This document shows, in pieces, positions 26,850 to 35,956 of a stretch of DNA of 64,000 bases. Position numbers and translations under genes: made by a program. The notes below the pieces were generated by a model. That model was not told where the DNA came from. It was given only the letters and a program-made list of their open reading frames with translations, and did no database searches. The first letter of the stretch is position 1, and the number at the start of each line of letters is the position of its first letter. The DNA is from Vibrionales bacterium SWAT-3 (GTDB lineage: Bacteria; Pseudomonadota; Gammaproteobacteria; Enterobacterales; Vibrionaceae): the NCBI GenBank assembly GCA_000169995.1, contig AAZW01000003.1, forward strand, positions 124,001 to 188,000. The letters run 5' to 3'.

Positions 26850-27205
26850 ATATCCTTAGTTTAATGTGTTTTTATAAATGTAACTTATTGTTCCAGTTTA
26901 CTTTAATAACTCAAATATGCCCAATACCGCATATCATCAGTTCCCCCTGAGCTAGTACTCATTAACTGGTAATAATATCAATTACAAACACCAACCATTC
27001 ACTAGAGACATGACTCGCATATAAAAATATACAAATTTGATGCAACTCTAGAATAAAAACTCCTGCGCTTTCCGCGCAATCCCTATTTGATACATTCCAC
27101 ATCAATGGCACTCGATTTATAAATAGTCATATTTATCAATGACATTCCGCCAATTGATTCCTGAGTCAAAGACTTTTATCAATAACTTAATAAAGGAGAA
27201 CTAAC
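26850..27205. other. AT-rich divergent intergenic region
   Basis: This 356-bp gap separates the phosphodiesterase-like gene from the large lipoprotein gene and must hold both promoters. It is AT-rich with several ATCAATAAC/TTATCAATGAC-like words but no motif firm enough to name. No RNA gene or ORF was seen. Confidence 0.4.
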
Positions 27206-28441
27206 ATGAATGGTCAACGTTCACTGTTAGCAGTGGCAATAGCCCTAGGGATAGCAGGATGTGGTAGCGACAGTTCGGATAGCTCCACAACTGATACGGG
27301 TGGTTCAACGGCAACAACAGCATCTCTTACCGCCAAAGCCGCAGATGGCTATCTGGTAGGTGCTAATGCATGTTTGGATCTAAACAACAACAAAGAGTGT
27401 GATAAGGATGAGCCAAATGCCGTAACCGGCGACAATGGCGAATTCACCATTGACAACTTAACTCAAGAGCAACTAGAACAGGGCACTCTATTGATTGAAG
27501 TTGTCGCCGGACAAACCATCGACACTGATAACCCAAGTGTTGTGTTGAGTAAAAGTTACCGCTTAACGGCTCCGCCACAATCAGAGTTTATTAGCCCATT
27601 AACCACACTCATACAAAATGAAATTGAAAGTGGCGCATCATTAGATGAGGCCAAAGCAACGATTCAAGAGAAGTTAGGTACTACGCTCGACTTAACTCAA
27701 GACTACATTGAGGCCAAAAATAACGACAAGCTAGCAGACTCACAAAAAGCAGCTTTTGAGAACCTACACCGCGTTGCTCAAGTCACTGCATCAGTCATGG
27801 CAGAGAATACTGACGCACTATCAGAAACCGCAGCGGGAGCTGGTATTTCTGTAGAAGCGCTCACGGCGTTGATCAATGAAGAAGTGACTCGAGTCCTAGA
27901 TGAAGTCGTCAAAAATATTGAAGCAGCGGGAGAAAATTTCAACCCAAGCGACATTGCTAGCAGCATTAATCGCGATCACATCGCCATTGATGACTCTAAT
28001 CTTGAAGATAAAATAAAGGAAAACGAGGCAAATAAAGGTTCTAAGAAAGCCGACCTTGCGAAGCTCATTAAAACGGATGGCATCAATTGGTTTGGCGGTG
28101 CGAATGAGGCGAATACAGACTTAGTGGTCGCTTACGGGACACTAAAAGCAGATTCCGATAATTCCGTCAGCGAAATCAGTTACATCTATGACTACTTTGC
28201 AGAACAGTTTGTTGAAGTTGAAAGTACTCCTGATGCTAATGATATGGTTTTGGGGCAAAGCGGCTGGGAAACTAGCAATGACACTTTAACTAGCATCAAG
28301 CGAAATAAAGACGGCAGTGTCATTCTTGAGTCTAGCAGCTCAATTTTTAATGAAATTGCTAGCGCTAGCAGTTGGATATCAGTGGTCTTAATGTTCGCTC
28401 AATCATGGATCAAACAGATGGTGAGAACGTTTGGTCTCTAA
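27206..28441 (+). CDS. Large acidic lipoprotein, N-terminal fragment (frameshifted)
   Basis: The frame starts after AAAGGAG at 27192-27198 with a lipoprotein signal (lipobox IAGC) and a Ser/Asp/Thr-rich linker. A domain with ADGYLVGANACLDLNNNKECD follows, a calcium-binding-like surface-protein unit seen in many marine Gammaproteobacteria, then helical acidic sequence. After residue 388 (AGC at 28367-28369) the frame loses sense and stops at 28441, while the frame opening at 28372 continues the protein. One missing base near 28370 explains it. The whole protein would be about 893 residues. Function unknown; predicted cell-surface or periplasmic. Confidence 0.75.
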   Translation: MNGQRSLLAVAIALGIAGCGSDSSDSSTTDTGGSTATTASLTAKAADGYLVGANACLDLNNNKECDKDEPNAVTGDNGEFTIDNLTQEQLEQGTLLIEVVAGQTIDTDNPSVVLSKSYRLTAPPQSEFISPLTTLIQNEIESGASLDEAKATIQEKLGTTLDLTQDYIEAKNNDKLADSQKAAFENLHRVAQVTASVMAENTDALSETAAGAGISVEALTALINEEVTRVLDEVVKNIEAAGENFNPSDIASSINRDHIAIDDSNLEDKIKENEANKGSKKADLAKLIKTDGINWFGGANEANTDLVVAYGTLKADSDNSVSEISYIYDYFAEQFVEVESTPDANDMVLGQSGWETSNDTLTSIKRNKDGSVILESSSSIFNEIASASSWISVVLMFAQSWIKQMVRTFGL

Positions 28442-29886
28442 TTATGCCAGCAGGATTAAAATTCCCAGATAACACCACAGCATACAAGTTGTCAGTAGAA
28501 GACCTCTACGACAACATTTATACCTTTTACAAGGGTGATTGGTGTGCAGAATACGATTCAGACCGTTATGAGGCACTCAATAAAATGTGTAACGGCATTA
28601 GCGCCTTTAAGAATGGCAACGATACATGGCTGACGACTTTAGCATCAACCATCGCTGAAGATGAATCGGATCGTCATGACACTGCATATAATAACCATGC
28701 AGATCTAATTCCAATGGCAGGAACAGAGGGTGCTGAAATATTTGCACAGCTTCTGCCCAACGGTACCGTGGTTTATTATTCGAGAGCCTGGGAGCTAGAC
28801 TCTACATTCTCCAGATTATCAGAACTCGGTTCGTGGGAAGATCAATCAGTGAATGGCGAGGTATTACGTCAAGTAACAATTCCTGAATCCATTCACTCGC
28901 AAGTTACATGGTCAAATTATCAAAGACAGGACAACTCCGCTTACCTATCTGTTTTCGATGGATTTGTGCGTATAACCTACAAAGAAAATAAAGAGTCTGA
29001 TAGTGAGGCCTATATCTTTGATGAAACAACTAAACAGTTCATTTTGGATAACGCATTAACACCGCAACCTCTACATCCTCTGAACCTACAGGCTTGTCTT
29101 GATTCATTGCCGGATGCTGGATTCGTTTCAAAAGTCAATGACGTCACGGTTTACGATGTCCAGCGCACACCAATGGGAGAAGACACTCCTGTTACCGAAA
29201 ATCTAACTTATGAGTTTACCTATCTTGGGAATACTTTCTCTTGGCTGAATAACGTTACGTTGGTCACTGGACTTCCAAATTGGATTTCTGACCTAGAAGG
29301 TAGCCTAGAAAAAACGCGTATCGACATTAAAGATTCGGAAGGTACTCTAATCGGTTATGAGTTCTCATATAGCTCTGAAGATCACTATCTAGGTCAAGAA
29401 GGCTTTAACTCTGATGACTCGTTAGGTTGGGGCTCAGCGAAAGCAGTATTACCTCTAGCGGTTGCTGATAACCAAAAAATCATCAATCAAACGGTAGACT
29501 TTGGAACGTCAACTAACGCACCACTGGCCTCTCAGGTCGATTATTGGTGGGACGAAGAGAGCGGTGAGGCAATCGAAATAGAATATCCTGGGTTGAGAAC
29601 CGTTTCTGTTGAAACCTCATTAGATGAAATCATCAACGGACGACCTTACTACCTATCGACTTTTGACTACCAACAAACCTATGTAGGTAAAGAAGAAATC
29701 ACGGTGCCTGCAGGTGATTTAGTAGCATGTAAAGTAACAAGTAAGACACAGTTCGTAGACTATGGACCGATTGATACCCAAACCACCTGGATTACAAACC
29801 GAGGCTCCATCAAGTCTATTAAAGAAGAACAATCTTGGGGTATGTCGATTGTAATGGAGGCAAAAAGCTTACCTTCTATTCAGTAA
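28372..29886 (+). CDS. Large acidic lipoprotein, C-terminal fragment (frameshifted)
   Basis: This 504-residue frame has no start signal of its own; the first codon is a TTG, with in-frame TAG stops just before it. It continues the upstream lipoprotein (LDISGLNVRSIMDQTDGENV) to SMVIVMEAK-type sequence ending PSIQ. It is beta-rich and acidic, without a recognised domain. It ends before a strong terminator. Together with 27206-28441 it was almost certainly a single gene. Confidence 0.65.
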   Translation: MDISGLNVRSIMDQTDGENVWSLIMPAGLKFPDNTTAYKLSVEDLYDNIYTFYKGDWCAEYDSDRYEALNKMCNGISAFKNGNDTWLTTLASTIAEDESDRHDTAYNNHADLIPMAGTEGAEIFAQLLPNGTVVYYSRAWELDSTFSRLSELGSWEDQSVNGEVLRQVTIPESIHSQVTWSNYQRQDNSAYLSVFDGFVRITYKENKESDSEAYIFDETTKQFILDNALTPQPLHPLNLQACLDSLPDAGFVSKVNDVTVYDVQRTPMGEDTPVTENLTYEFTYLGNTFSWLNNVTLVTGLPNWISDLEGSLEKTRIDIKDSEGTLIGYEFSYSSEDHYLGQEGFNSDDSLGWGSAKAVLPLAVADNQKIINQTVDFGTSTNAPLASQVDYWWDEESGEAIEIEYPGLRTVSVETSLDEIINGRPYYLSTFDYQQTYVGKEEITVPAGDLVACKVTSKTQFVDYGPIDTQTTWITNRGSIKSIKEEQSWGMSIVMEAKSLPSIQ

Positions 29887-29901
29887 TCGATAAATAATAT
29901 A

Positions 29902-29928
29902 AACAAGCCAATATCTTATTGGCTTGTT
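29902..29928 (+). terminator. Terminator after the large lipoprotein gene
   Basis: AACAAGCCAATA pairs perfectly with TATTGGCTTGTT over a 3-base loop, followed by CTTTC. Confidence 0.8.
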
Positions 29929-30116
29929 CTTTCGCAGCATACAATCACACATGTGCTTTTCTGTATTTACAACCTTATTTCGATTTCCTAATTACCTTAC
30001 AAACCCGGTACATTTGAAACACTTCGCAACAAATAAAACACTGTTCATAATTTTATTCTGACAATCCCTTGATAAAGTTTTTGCTCTTTATTCGTACATC
30101 TTTTAGGGCCAAACTT

Positions 30117-30896
30117 ATGAACTCGTTGACTAAAGCATCACTGATTGCTGCTATCTCTCTTCCTCTACTTGCTGGGTGTGTAACGCCTGGTGAAGACGAT
30201 CCAAACGCAAGCACTAAACAAGGTGCAGTGGGTGGTGCTCTGTTGGGTTTAACATTGGGCGCGCTAACAGGTGAGGCGGACTTAGCTGTCCAAGGAGCTG
30301 TCGTTGGTGGTTTGGCTGGAGGTGTTGCAGGGGCGAGTAACGATATTCAGAACAACCGAGAAAATATCCGTCACGACAGCCGTAACGAGGCCATTGCACA
30401 AACAGGTGGCACACAAACAGTAAACCCAGCGAGCACTGAAACAACTCAGCAAAACTGGCAAGATCTTAATAACTTCATTGGCGAGTGGAACGTGACCATT
30501 CGTAACCATGTTGATACCAATAGCAATATCGACAGCCTTCAAGCTACGGGTAATCTAGCGAGTATCAGCCAAGCCAACATTAATATTGGAAACCAGCAGG
30601 GCGTTGAGCTCTCGGCACAGTTTTCTTATACAGCAGAGCAAGGTTACCAACTGGATGTCGTGAATGACGCGACTGACGTAACGGTTAACTTCGCAGGTGA
30701 ACATCAACCACAAGCGAACCGTTACAACTTCTACCCAACCAACATTCAAGACATCATTTACCAAGACGTGAACAGTGCTGACGTTCGTCTAGAACTGGCG
30801 ATGGTGAGTGATAAGCTATGGATGATCGACAGCTATGCGTACATCGATGGATCTGAAAAGAAACTACAATCTATCCGCTTCAATAAAGCGAGCTAA
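30117..30896 (+). CDS. Glycine-zipper lipoprotein
   Basis: A 259-residue lipoprotein (lipobox LLAGC). A glycine-zipper segment follows the anchor (GGALLGLTLGALTG and AVVGGLAGGVAG), which can form a membrane-embedded hairpin in outer-membrane lipoproteins. The C-terminal 150 residues form a separate beta-rich domain (NFIGEWNVTIRNHVDT, and a long strand-rich tail). The start at 30117 follows TAGGG; an in-frame start at 30069 would place hydrophobic sequence before the signal and is less likely. Function unknown. Confidence 0.78.
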   Translation: MNSLTKASLIAAISLPLLAGCVTPGEDDPNASTKQGAVGGALLGLTLGALTGEADLAVQGAVVGGLAGGVAGASNDIQNNRENIRHDSRNEAIAQTGGTQTVNPASTETTQQNWQDLNNFIGEWNVTIRNHVDTNSNIDSLQATGNLASISQANINIGNQQGVELSAQFSYTAEQGYQLDVVNDATDVTVNFAGEHQPQANRYNFYPTNIQDIIYQDVNSADVRLELAMVSDKLWMIDSYAYIDGSEKKLQSIRFNKAS

Positions 30897-30910
30897 TAGA
30901 CTCATATAAC

Positions 30911-30976
30911 AAAGCCAGCACAACCACTGCGCTCAACGTTACTATCAATATTGAGCAATGGTTTGGGGCTGGCTTT
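30911..30976 (+). terminator. Possible terminator after the glycine-zipper gene
   Basis: AAAGCCAGC (30911-30919) pairs with GCTGGCTTT (30968-30976), with a second small hairpin between (GCTCAA/TTGAGC). There is no long T run. Confidence 0.45.
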
Positions 30977-31060
30977 GAACATGGTGACCTATTTTTGGCA
31001 GCAAAGGCTATATCACTTATTTTCTGTAGCCTGTGCTGTAAAGAGTAGAGGTTAAAAACC

Positions 31061-31399
31061 TTACAAACGCTTACCGCTGCCGTCTTCCCACATCACTTCA
31101 CACTCTTCTTTGATGGCTGCTTTTAACAACTCTACCAACGGAAATGCACGGCTACCGATATTCACTGGCGCTTCAACAACTTCATCTTCGTTGTCGTCAT
31201 CAGTATCGCTTTGTTCTACTGGTTGCTTTTGTTCGACCTCAAGCGCAGCACGTAAATTATTTAGAGCTTGAGGCACCTCTGAAGCATCAATGGCACCAGG
31301 GATAGCGCCACTATGTCCAAGCATTTTGATGAACTGAAGTCCGATCTCGCCAAACATCGTGACGCTAGCGTGAGCCTTGCAACTAAACGTAATTAACAT
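31061..31399 (-). CDS. DUF1840-family protein
   Basis: A 112-residue cytoplasmic protein with the DUF1840 layout: MLITFSCKAHASVTMFGEIG and LGHSGAIPGAI at the N-terminus, a variable acidic middle (EQSDTDDDNEDE), and SRAFPLVELLKAAIKE...VMWEDGSG at the end. Function unknown. The start is 3 bp from the inverted repeat that bounds the IS110-type element, so the insertion has replaced the native promoter region. The repeat itself supplies an AGGGG run at Shine-Dalgarno distance. Confidence 0.85.
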   Translation of the reverse strand: MLITFSCKAHASVTMFGEIGLQFIKMLGHSGAIPGAIDASEVPQALNNLRAALEVEQKQPVEQSDTDDDNEDEVVEAPVNIGSRAFPLVELLKAAIKEECEVMWEDGSGKRL

Positions 31400-31688
31400 A
31401 CATGGTCGCCCCTATTTGCCAAGTACTCACTCTCTAAAAAATCAAACGGGTTAAGATTGCAGTCATACATCCGGACTTAGTTCGGCATACCTGCCGCTGT
31501 CCCTAAAGGATTTCGCTGACTCAATTCTGATCATAATAGCGCATTAGTGTTTTCACTATGCCATGTTAAATGCAGGCTTATTGAGTCACGGTCTTACCTG
31601 TTTGGCCTTTAAATTGTGTTACCTCTAGCAATCGATTTTGGGCGTTTTACGGGGTTCATCGTCAGATCTCTCTGAAATGTACTTAGTA

Positions 31689-31723
31689 ACACTGATAACA
31701 TTCTTATAACGTGTTATCAGTGT
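31689..31723 (-). ncRNA. Perfect hairpin in the long end of the IS110-type element (candidate bridge-RNA region)
   Basis: ACACTGATAAC (31689-31699) pairs perfectly with GTTATCAGTGT (31713-31723). It is in the 425-bp non-coding end downstream of the transposase gene, where IS1111-group elements encode the bridge RNA that guides the recombinase. The surrounding 31414-31838 has no ORF. RNA identity is inferred from position only. Confidence 0.35.
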
Positions 31724-31838
31724 CTAAATGCGCTCAATCTTCATGTGTTTTTACCTTGTTCGTTCTCTTCTTCGTACCAAATAAAATTTGAGGTGCGGAT
31801 TAGCTATCATATGTTAAATACAAGCCATTTGAGCGAAA

Positions 31839-32873
31839 TTAACTCGCAAAGGCATCGGGGTATTGTTTGGGGTTGTAGTCTTCCCCTCGTGTGAGCATAG
31901 CCCAGAGTGTCCGTGCGTTTTTGTTGGCCAGTGCTACTGCGGCAACGTTGGTGTTTCGTCGATGGATAAGTCCCCCTAACCAACTTTCCGAAGAAACTTT
32001 GTTTTTTCTGGCGATTAAAACAGAGCGTGCGCCATGAATCAGTAGCGTTCTCAAGTAACCGTCTCCCCGTTTACTGATCCCAAGTAAAGTATTTTTGCCC
32101 CCACTCGAATGTTGTCGAGGTACCAAACCCAACCACGCGGATAGCTGACGTCCATTCTTGAATTCGGAAGCATCCCCTATCGTACCGACAATTGCGGTGG
32201 CACTGATCAGTCCGATACCCGGTAGAGAAGCTATCCGTTGGCTTAATTCACAATGTTTAAAGTGCTCATTGAGGAGGTGGTCATATTGCTCAATGTGTTC
32301 CCCCAACTCCTTTAAATGCTCATACAGCCGAGATATAACCTGACGAAACATGTCGGGTAGGCCATTGTCAGCATCCTCTAAAATTAGCGGTAAATATCGT
32401 TTAACGGCCGCTTTTCCGATGGGCATGATGATCCCAAACTCAGTGAGAAGCCCCCTCACTTGATTAATTTGTGCGGTTTGGGCTTTGATTAATCCCGAAC
32501 GGGCACGGTGAAGAGAGAGTAAAGCTTGTTGGTCGGGGGATTTTATTCCAACAAAACGCATGTTTGGTCGGGTAACGGCTTCACAAATAGCTTCGGCATC
32601 CGCGGCATCATTTTTATTGGTTTTTACGTAAGGCTTAACAAACTGAGGTGCCATTAACTTCACGTGGTGCCCTTGATTCGCCAATACTCGCGCCCAAAAG
32701 TGAGCCCCACTGCACGCTTCCATTCCGATAAGACAGGGCTCTTTATTGGCAAAGAATGTAAAAAGCTGGTCACGTTTAAGTTTCTTTTTCAGGATGCTTT
32801 TTCCATGTTGGTCAACGCCATGGATTTGGAATATATTTTTAGCTAAATCGATACCTACCGTTGTTACAGTCAT
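31839..32873 (-). CDS. IS110-family DEDD transposase/recombinase
   Basis: A 344-residue intact IS110-family protein. The RuvC-like DEDD domain is visible as VGIDLAKNIFQIHG (first Asp), GMEACSGAHFW (Glu) and KNDAADAEAI (the Asp pair). The C-terminal Tnp20 domain carries SLPGIGLISATAIVGTIGD, GRQLSAWLGLVPRQHSSGGK and a serine in that region. GGAGAAAGAG precedes the ATG. All catalytic residues are present, so the element may be active. Confidence 0.92.
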   Translation of the reverse strand: MTVTTVGIDLAKNIFQIHGVDQHGKSILKKKLKRDQLFTFFANKEPCLIGMEACSGAHFWARVLANQGHHVKLMAPQFVKPYVKTNKNDAADAEAICEAVTRPNMRFVGIKSPDQQALLSLHRARSGLIKAQTAQINQVRGLLTEFGIIMPIGKAAVKRYLPLILEDADNGLPDMFRQVISRLYEHLKELGEHIEQYDHLLNEHFKHCELSQRIASLPGIGLISATAIVGTIGDASEFKNGRQLSAWLGLVPRQHSSGGKNTLLGISKRGDGYLRTLLIHGARSVLIARKNKVSSESWLGGLIHRRNTNVAAVALANKNARTLWAMLTRGEDYNPKQYPDAFAS

Positions 32874-32932
32874 GCTCTTTCTCCTATCTCATCGTTACCT
32901 TCATAGTAGAAGGCTGAGGGAGGGGCGACCAT

Positions 32933-33222
32933 TCCATTATAATGAGCCTCTATCAAATTCAATTGTCTACAAACTATGTTGAGTAAATCATTGGAAAGCA
33001 AGTACATAATCATCAAAGAACAGCCACCAACCTGATCGTTGGCGACTACTTCCTAAAAGAAATCTGCACCGTCGGTGATATACATCACTATTAATAATGT
33101 CTTAATCAGCCTTTCATATGAAACCTTGATAGTAGTCACACTAAATAGGTATCTAAGTCTCTGCGTAGCTTGTTATTTAATCTACTATTAATACCATCAT
33201 CAAAATTAGTGGCACAAATCAC
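32933..33222. other. Region between the IS110-type element and the diguanylate cyclase gene
   Basis: No ORF or RNA gene is seen. A perfect TATAAT (reverse strand, within CATTATAATG at 32935-32944) points into the IS element and could drive the transposase. The rest presumably holds the diguanylate cyclase promoter. Confidence 0.35.
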
Positions 33223-34326
33223 ATGAACAGGCTTGTAGGAAGGCACCTTGAAGAGATGGCGGATATCCGCTCTACCCGAAAACAAAAAATCGTCTACTCC
33301 TTTTCAATGACTGCAGCCGCACTCTTTATCTTTTACACATGGGCTTACTTTCAGGGGCAGCCCTACACCCTATCAATGTTTGAGCTATGTTTTGCTTTTA
33401 TCGCTATCGCCAATGCGATTTATGTAAGAAAGGTCTTCAATCCTGAGTATTCAGAGTTAATTCTTAGCTGTGTACTGCTTGTGCAAGGCGTCATCCTGTT
33501 TTTATACAGCTATGCCATTCCCGATCGCATACTTTGGCTTTACCCGATTTTAGCGGCCGTAATCTTCATCAACGATTTTAGAATTGGCGTCATCCTAAGC
33601 ACCTCTTTTTGCCTATTCATAAGCACGCTAATTACTGCATTACCCAATAATTTTTCTCTACCTTTTAACAGCACACATCGCTTTATTCTTAGCTTGTTTA
33701 CCATGAGCTTGGTGTGTCATACCTCCGCTTACTACTACACCAAAGCAGTAAGCTACATTCAGCGTTTATATAAAGAAGGGATAGAGGACTTGGCTTATCG
33801 AGACCAACTCACAGGGCTTGCCAACCGATGGAGCTTTGAACGTTGGGCTATCGAAAAGCTTGCCACTGTCGATAGTGAGCGATCACTTACCGCCTTGGTC
33901 TTCTTAGATATTGATGATTTCAAAGGCATCAACGACAGTTATGGTCACGATGTCGGCGACAGTGTTCTACAACACTTTGCTAACCGTCTAAGCAACAATA
34001 TTCGAACCCGAGATCGAAAAAGCCACGAATACGACTATTCCATCGCACGCTTTGCCGGAGATGAGTTTGTGCTGATGCTATACGATATTCCCACCAGAAA
34101 AGATCTCGATGGTATTCTAGACAGGATCTGTGGATTGTTTGAGAGCGGTTGCCAGACCAACGAGAGAATAAAAGAGCTGACTCTCAGCGTCGGTGTATCA
34201 CTGTATCCGCAAGATGCTCAAGATTTACATGAATTGACAAGATGTGCCGACAAAGCCATGTATATAGCGAAACATTCAGGCAAGAACCGTTACGCTTATT
34301 ATCATGACAACCCTGTTGCTACGTAA
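33223..34326 (+). CDS. Membrane diguanylate cyclase (GGDEF), C-terminus cut by an ISAs1 element
   Basis: Five or six membrane helices occupy about residues 25-190 (no named sensor domain recognised). A GGDEF domain follows, with RDQLTGLANR at its start, LDIDDFKGINDSYGHDVGD, and the active-site variant AGDEF at 278-282, which is catalytically competent in known cyclases. The I-site RxxD is absent, so product inhibition is unlikely. The protein now has 367 residues and ends NPVAT; its TAA stop (34324-34326) is created by the first bases of the IS element. The original continued 33 residues (see 35569-35678). Confidence 0.88.
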   Translation: MNRLVGRHLEEMADIRSTRKQKIVYSFSMTAAALFIFYTWAYFQGQPYTLSMFELCFAFIAIANAIYVRKVFNPEYSELILSCVLLVQGVILFLYSYAIPDRILWLYPILAAVIFINDFRIGVILSTSFCLFISTLITALPNNFSLPFNSTHRFILSLFTMSLVCHTSAYYYTKAVSYIQRLYKEGIEDLAYRDQLTGLANRWSFERWAIEKLATVDSERSLTALVFLDIDDFKGINDSYGHDVGDSVLQHFANRLSNNIRTRDRKSHEYDYSIARFAGDEFVLMLYDIPTRKDLDGILDRICGLFESGCQTNERIKELTLSVGVSLYPQDAQDLHELTRCADKAMYIAKHSGKNRYAYYHDNPVAT

Positions 34327-35558
34327 GGGCGGGATCGAACTTTAACCATTGAAAATAATGGATTTATTTTACAGGGAACTTTTTTAGATAATCACGATCT
34401 GATCATGAAGTAAAAAAACATGAGAAATTCGCACATGATTATCATTGAGCAACTTAAAAAAGTGAAAGATACCCGTTCGCACATCAATCAAGTTTATCCT
34501 GTTATGGAAGTCGCTTTCGTGGTCATAACAGCCATGATTTGTGGTCAAAATAAATGGACAGAGATTAAGGATTTCGGTGAAGGAAATATCGAGTGGTTAC
34601 GTGAGTATTTCCCCTACGAAAATGGTCTTCCCACTCGACATAATATAGCTGCGATCATGAGATCCGTTGTGCCAGAGACGCTATTGGAAGCTATGGTGGG
34701 CTGGGTCAATTTGCACAGAGAGAAGCATGCTCAGCCTATAATCAGTGTTGATGGGAAGGTTCTAAAAGGGGCAAAAGCAAGCAAACAACAGCACCCCCTC
34801 TATATGGTTTCGGCATTTGATGTAGACGAGGGTTTGACTCTCACACACCAACCTTGTGACGGCAAAGGTATGGAGCTGCTAGCAATAAGAAACATGCTAG
34901 ACGCTTTAGATATCAAAGGATGTTTATTAACTGCTGATGCCCTGCATTGTCAGGTTGAAACACTGAATAAAGTAGTTGATAAAGGTGGAGATATCCTAGT
35001 ACAAGTTAAACTGAATCAACCAAGTTTATTAGCAGAAATTGATGTGCAATTCCAATACTATTGGGCTTTGCCTGAAGATAAACAGGAATCATACATCACG
35101 GAAGAGAAAGGGCATGGTAGAAAAGAGGTTCGTGAGGTTTACGTGCTTCCTGCAGCCTTCAGCGAAGCACTCAGACAGAAGTGGTGTCTCGTAAAAAGCA
35201 TTGTTGCAGTGGTAAGAGATAGGAGTGTCAAAGGGAAAGGAAGTTATGAAACCTCGTACTATATTTGCACAGACCATTTATCTTTAGAGTTAGCCTCAAA
35301 GGCAACAAGAAAGCATTGGCATATTGAGAATCAGCAGCACTGGGCGTTGGACGTAATTTTCAAAGAAGACGAGCAGCGAATTTACGCTGGGGATTCAGCG
35401 TTGAATATGGCTTGTTGTCGTCGCTTTGTGCAGAACCTATTTAGAAAATCAGAGGGTAACTTGTCTGTACCAAGAAAGATGAACCAAGCCGCATGGAATA
35501 AAGATTACAGGGAAAAAGTTCTTTTTACATCAGATTAACAAAGTATATTCGCGCCCTT
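34325..35558 (+). mobile_element. ISAs1-family insertion sequence, 1234 bp, with 10-bp target duplication
   Basis: The element is flanked by the direct repeat GTTGCTACGT at 34315-34324 and 35559-35568. Its ends are imperfect inverted repeats: AAGGGCGGGATCGAACTTT on the left and, reading the reverse strand, AAGGGCGCGAATATACTTT on the right (14 of 19 positions). It contains one intact transposase gene. Size, repeat length and transposase agree with the ISAs1 family. The perfect duplication suggests a recent insertion. Confidence 0.92.
34420..35538 (+). CDS. ISAs1-family DDE transposase
   Basis: A 372-residue, uninterrupted ISAs1-type transposase. Residues matching the DDE triad lie in ISVDGKVLKGA (first Asp), LLTADALHCQ (second Asp) and RKHWHIENQQHWALDV (Glu). 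The N-terminal region DTRSHINQVYPVMEVAFVVI and LPTRHNIAAIMRSV also fit the family. It fills most of the element, with about 95 bp on the left and 20 bp on the right as non-coding ends. Confidence 0.93.
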   Translation: MRNSHMIIIEQLKKVKDTRSHINQVYPVMEVAFVVITAMICGQNKWTEIKDFGEGNIEWLREYFPYENGLPTRHNIAAIMRSVVPETLLEAMVGWVNLHREKHAQPIISVDGKVLKGAKASKQQHPLYMVSAFDVDEGLTLTHQPCDGKGMELLAIRNMLDALDIKGCLLTADALHCQVETLNKVVDKGGDILVQVKLNQPSLLAEIDVQFQYYWALPEDKQESYITEEKGHGRKEVREVYVLPAAFSEALRQKWCLVKSIVAVVRDRSVKGKGSYETSYYICTDHLSLELASKATRKHWHIENQQHWALDVIFKEDEQRIYAGDSALNMACCRRFVQNLFRKSEGNLSVPRKMNQAAWNKDYREKVLFTSD

Positions 35559-35568
35559 GTTGCTACGT

Positions 35569-35678
35569 TAATAGAAGAGTGCCCGATGGATAAACCTGAC
35601 TCGACTGAAATTGAACAGGGGCTTGAAGCTGGAATAAAGGGAAACAATGTTACCTTGTTAAACACTCGCCAACGTTAG
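35569..35678 (+). pseudogene. Displaced 3' end of the diguanylate cyclase gene
   Basis: If the IS element and one copy of the 10-bp repeat are removed, the cyclase frame runs on from NPVAT into LIEECPMDKPDSTEIEQG and ends NTRQR with a TAG at 35676-35678. This adds 33 residues. The segment is beyond the GGDEF domain, so the truncated enzyme may be active. It overlaps the end of the convergent small membrane-protein gene by 2-3 bp. Confidence 0.8.
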
Positions 35679-35956
35679 CCAGCCATATACATCGCCCATA
35701 AGCTGACAAGACCAATAACAATAATCCAAACCACTTGCCTAACTCGGCTTCGGTTTTCCCACTTAGATCTTGTGACGGTTTTCAGCGCAGATTCCTTTGC
35801 CGAATGCACAAAAGGCGCTTCCACTTCGCGCTTTTTGATGCGACGTTTCACCGCGTTATTCGCAACCTCAGTAAAGCGCTGACCTTGTTCTGTCGTAAAG
35901 TCATTCTCAAAGCCCATTCGACCATGCCTTTCGCCATGTTTTTGTTGTACTGCCAT
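35675..35956 (-). CDS. Small single-pass membrane protein, 93 aa
   Basis: A strong ribosome-binding site (AAGGAGG) precedes the ATG at 35956. The protein begins with a basic soluble part (MAVQQKHGERHGRMGFEND, KRRIKKREVE) and ends with one membrane helix, VVWIIVIGLVSLWAMYMAG, so it looks tail-anchored. No family was recognised. The stop overlaps the original end of the diguanylate cyclase gene. It is well supported as a gene by its start signal; the function is unknown. Confidence 0.7.
   Translation of the reverse strand: MAVQQKHGERHGRMGFENDFTTEQGQRFTEVANNAVKRRIKKREVEAPFVHSAKESALKTVTRSKWENRSRVRQVVWIIVIGLVSLWAMYMAG

Larger units (their letters stand above)
31402..32932 (-). mobile_element. IS110-family (IS1111-type) insertion sequence
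   Basis: The transposase gene at 31839-32873 is flanked by a perfect 12-bp inverted repeat, ATGGTCGCCCCT at 31402-31413 and AGGGGCGACCAT at 32921-32932. A short end before the transposase gene (48 bp) and a long non-coding end after it (about 425 bp) is the arrangement of the IS1111 group, whose inverted repeats lie slightly inside the true ends. No target duplication is expected. Exact ends are uncertain by several bases. Confidence 0.65.
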
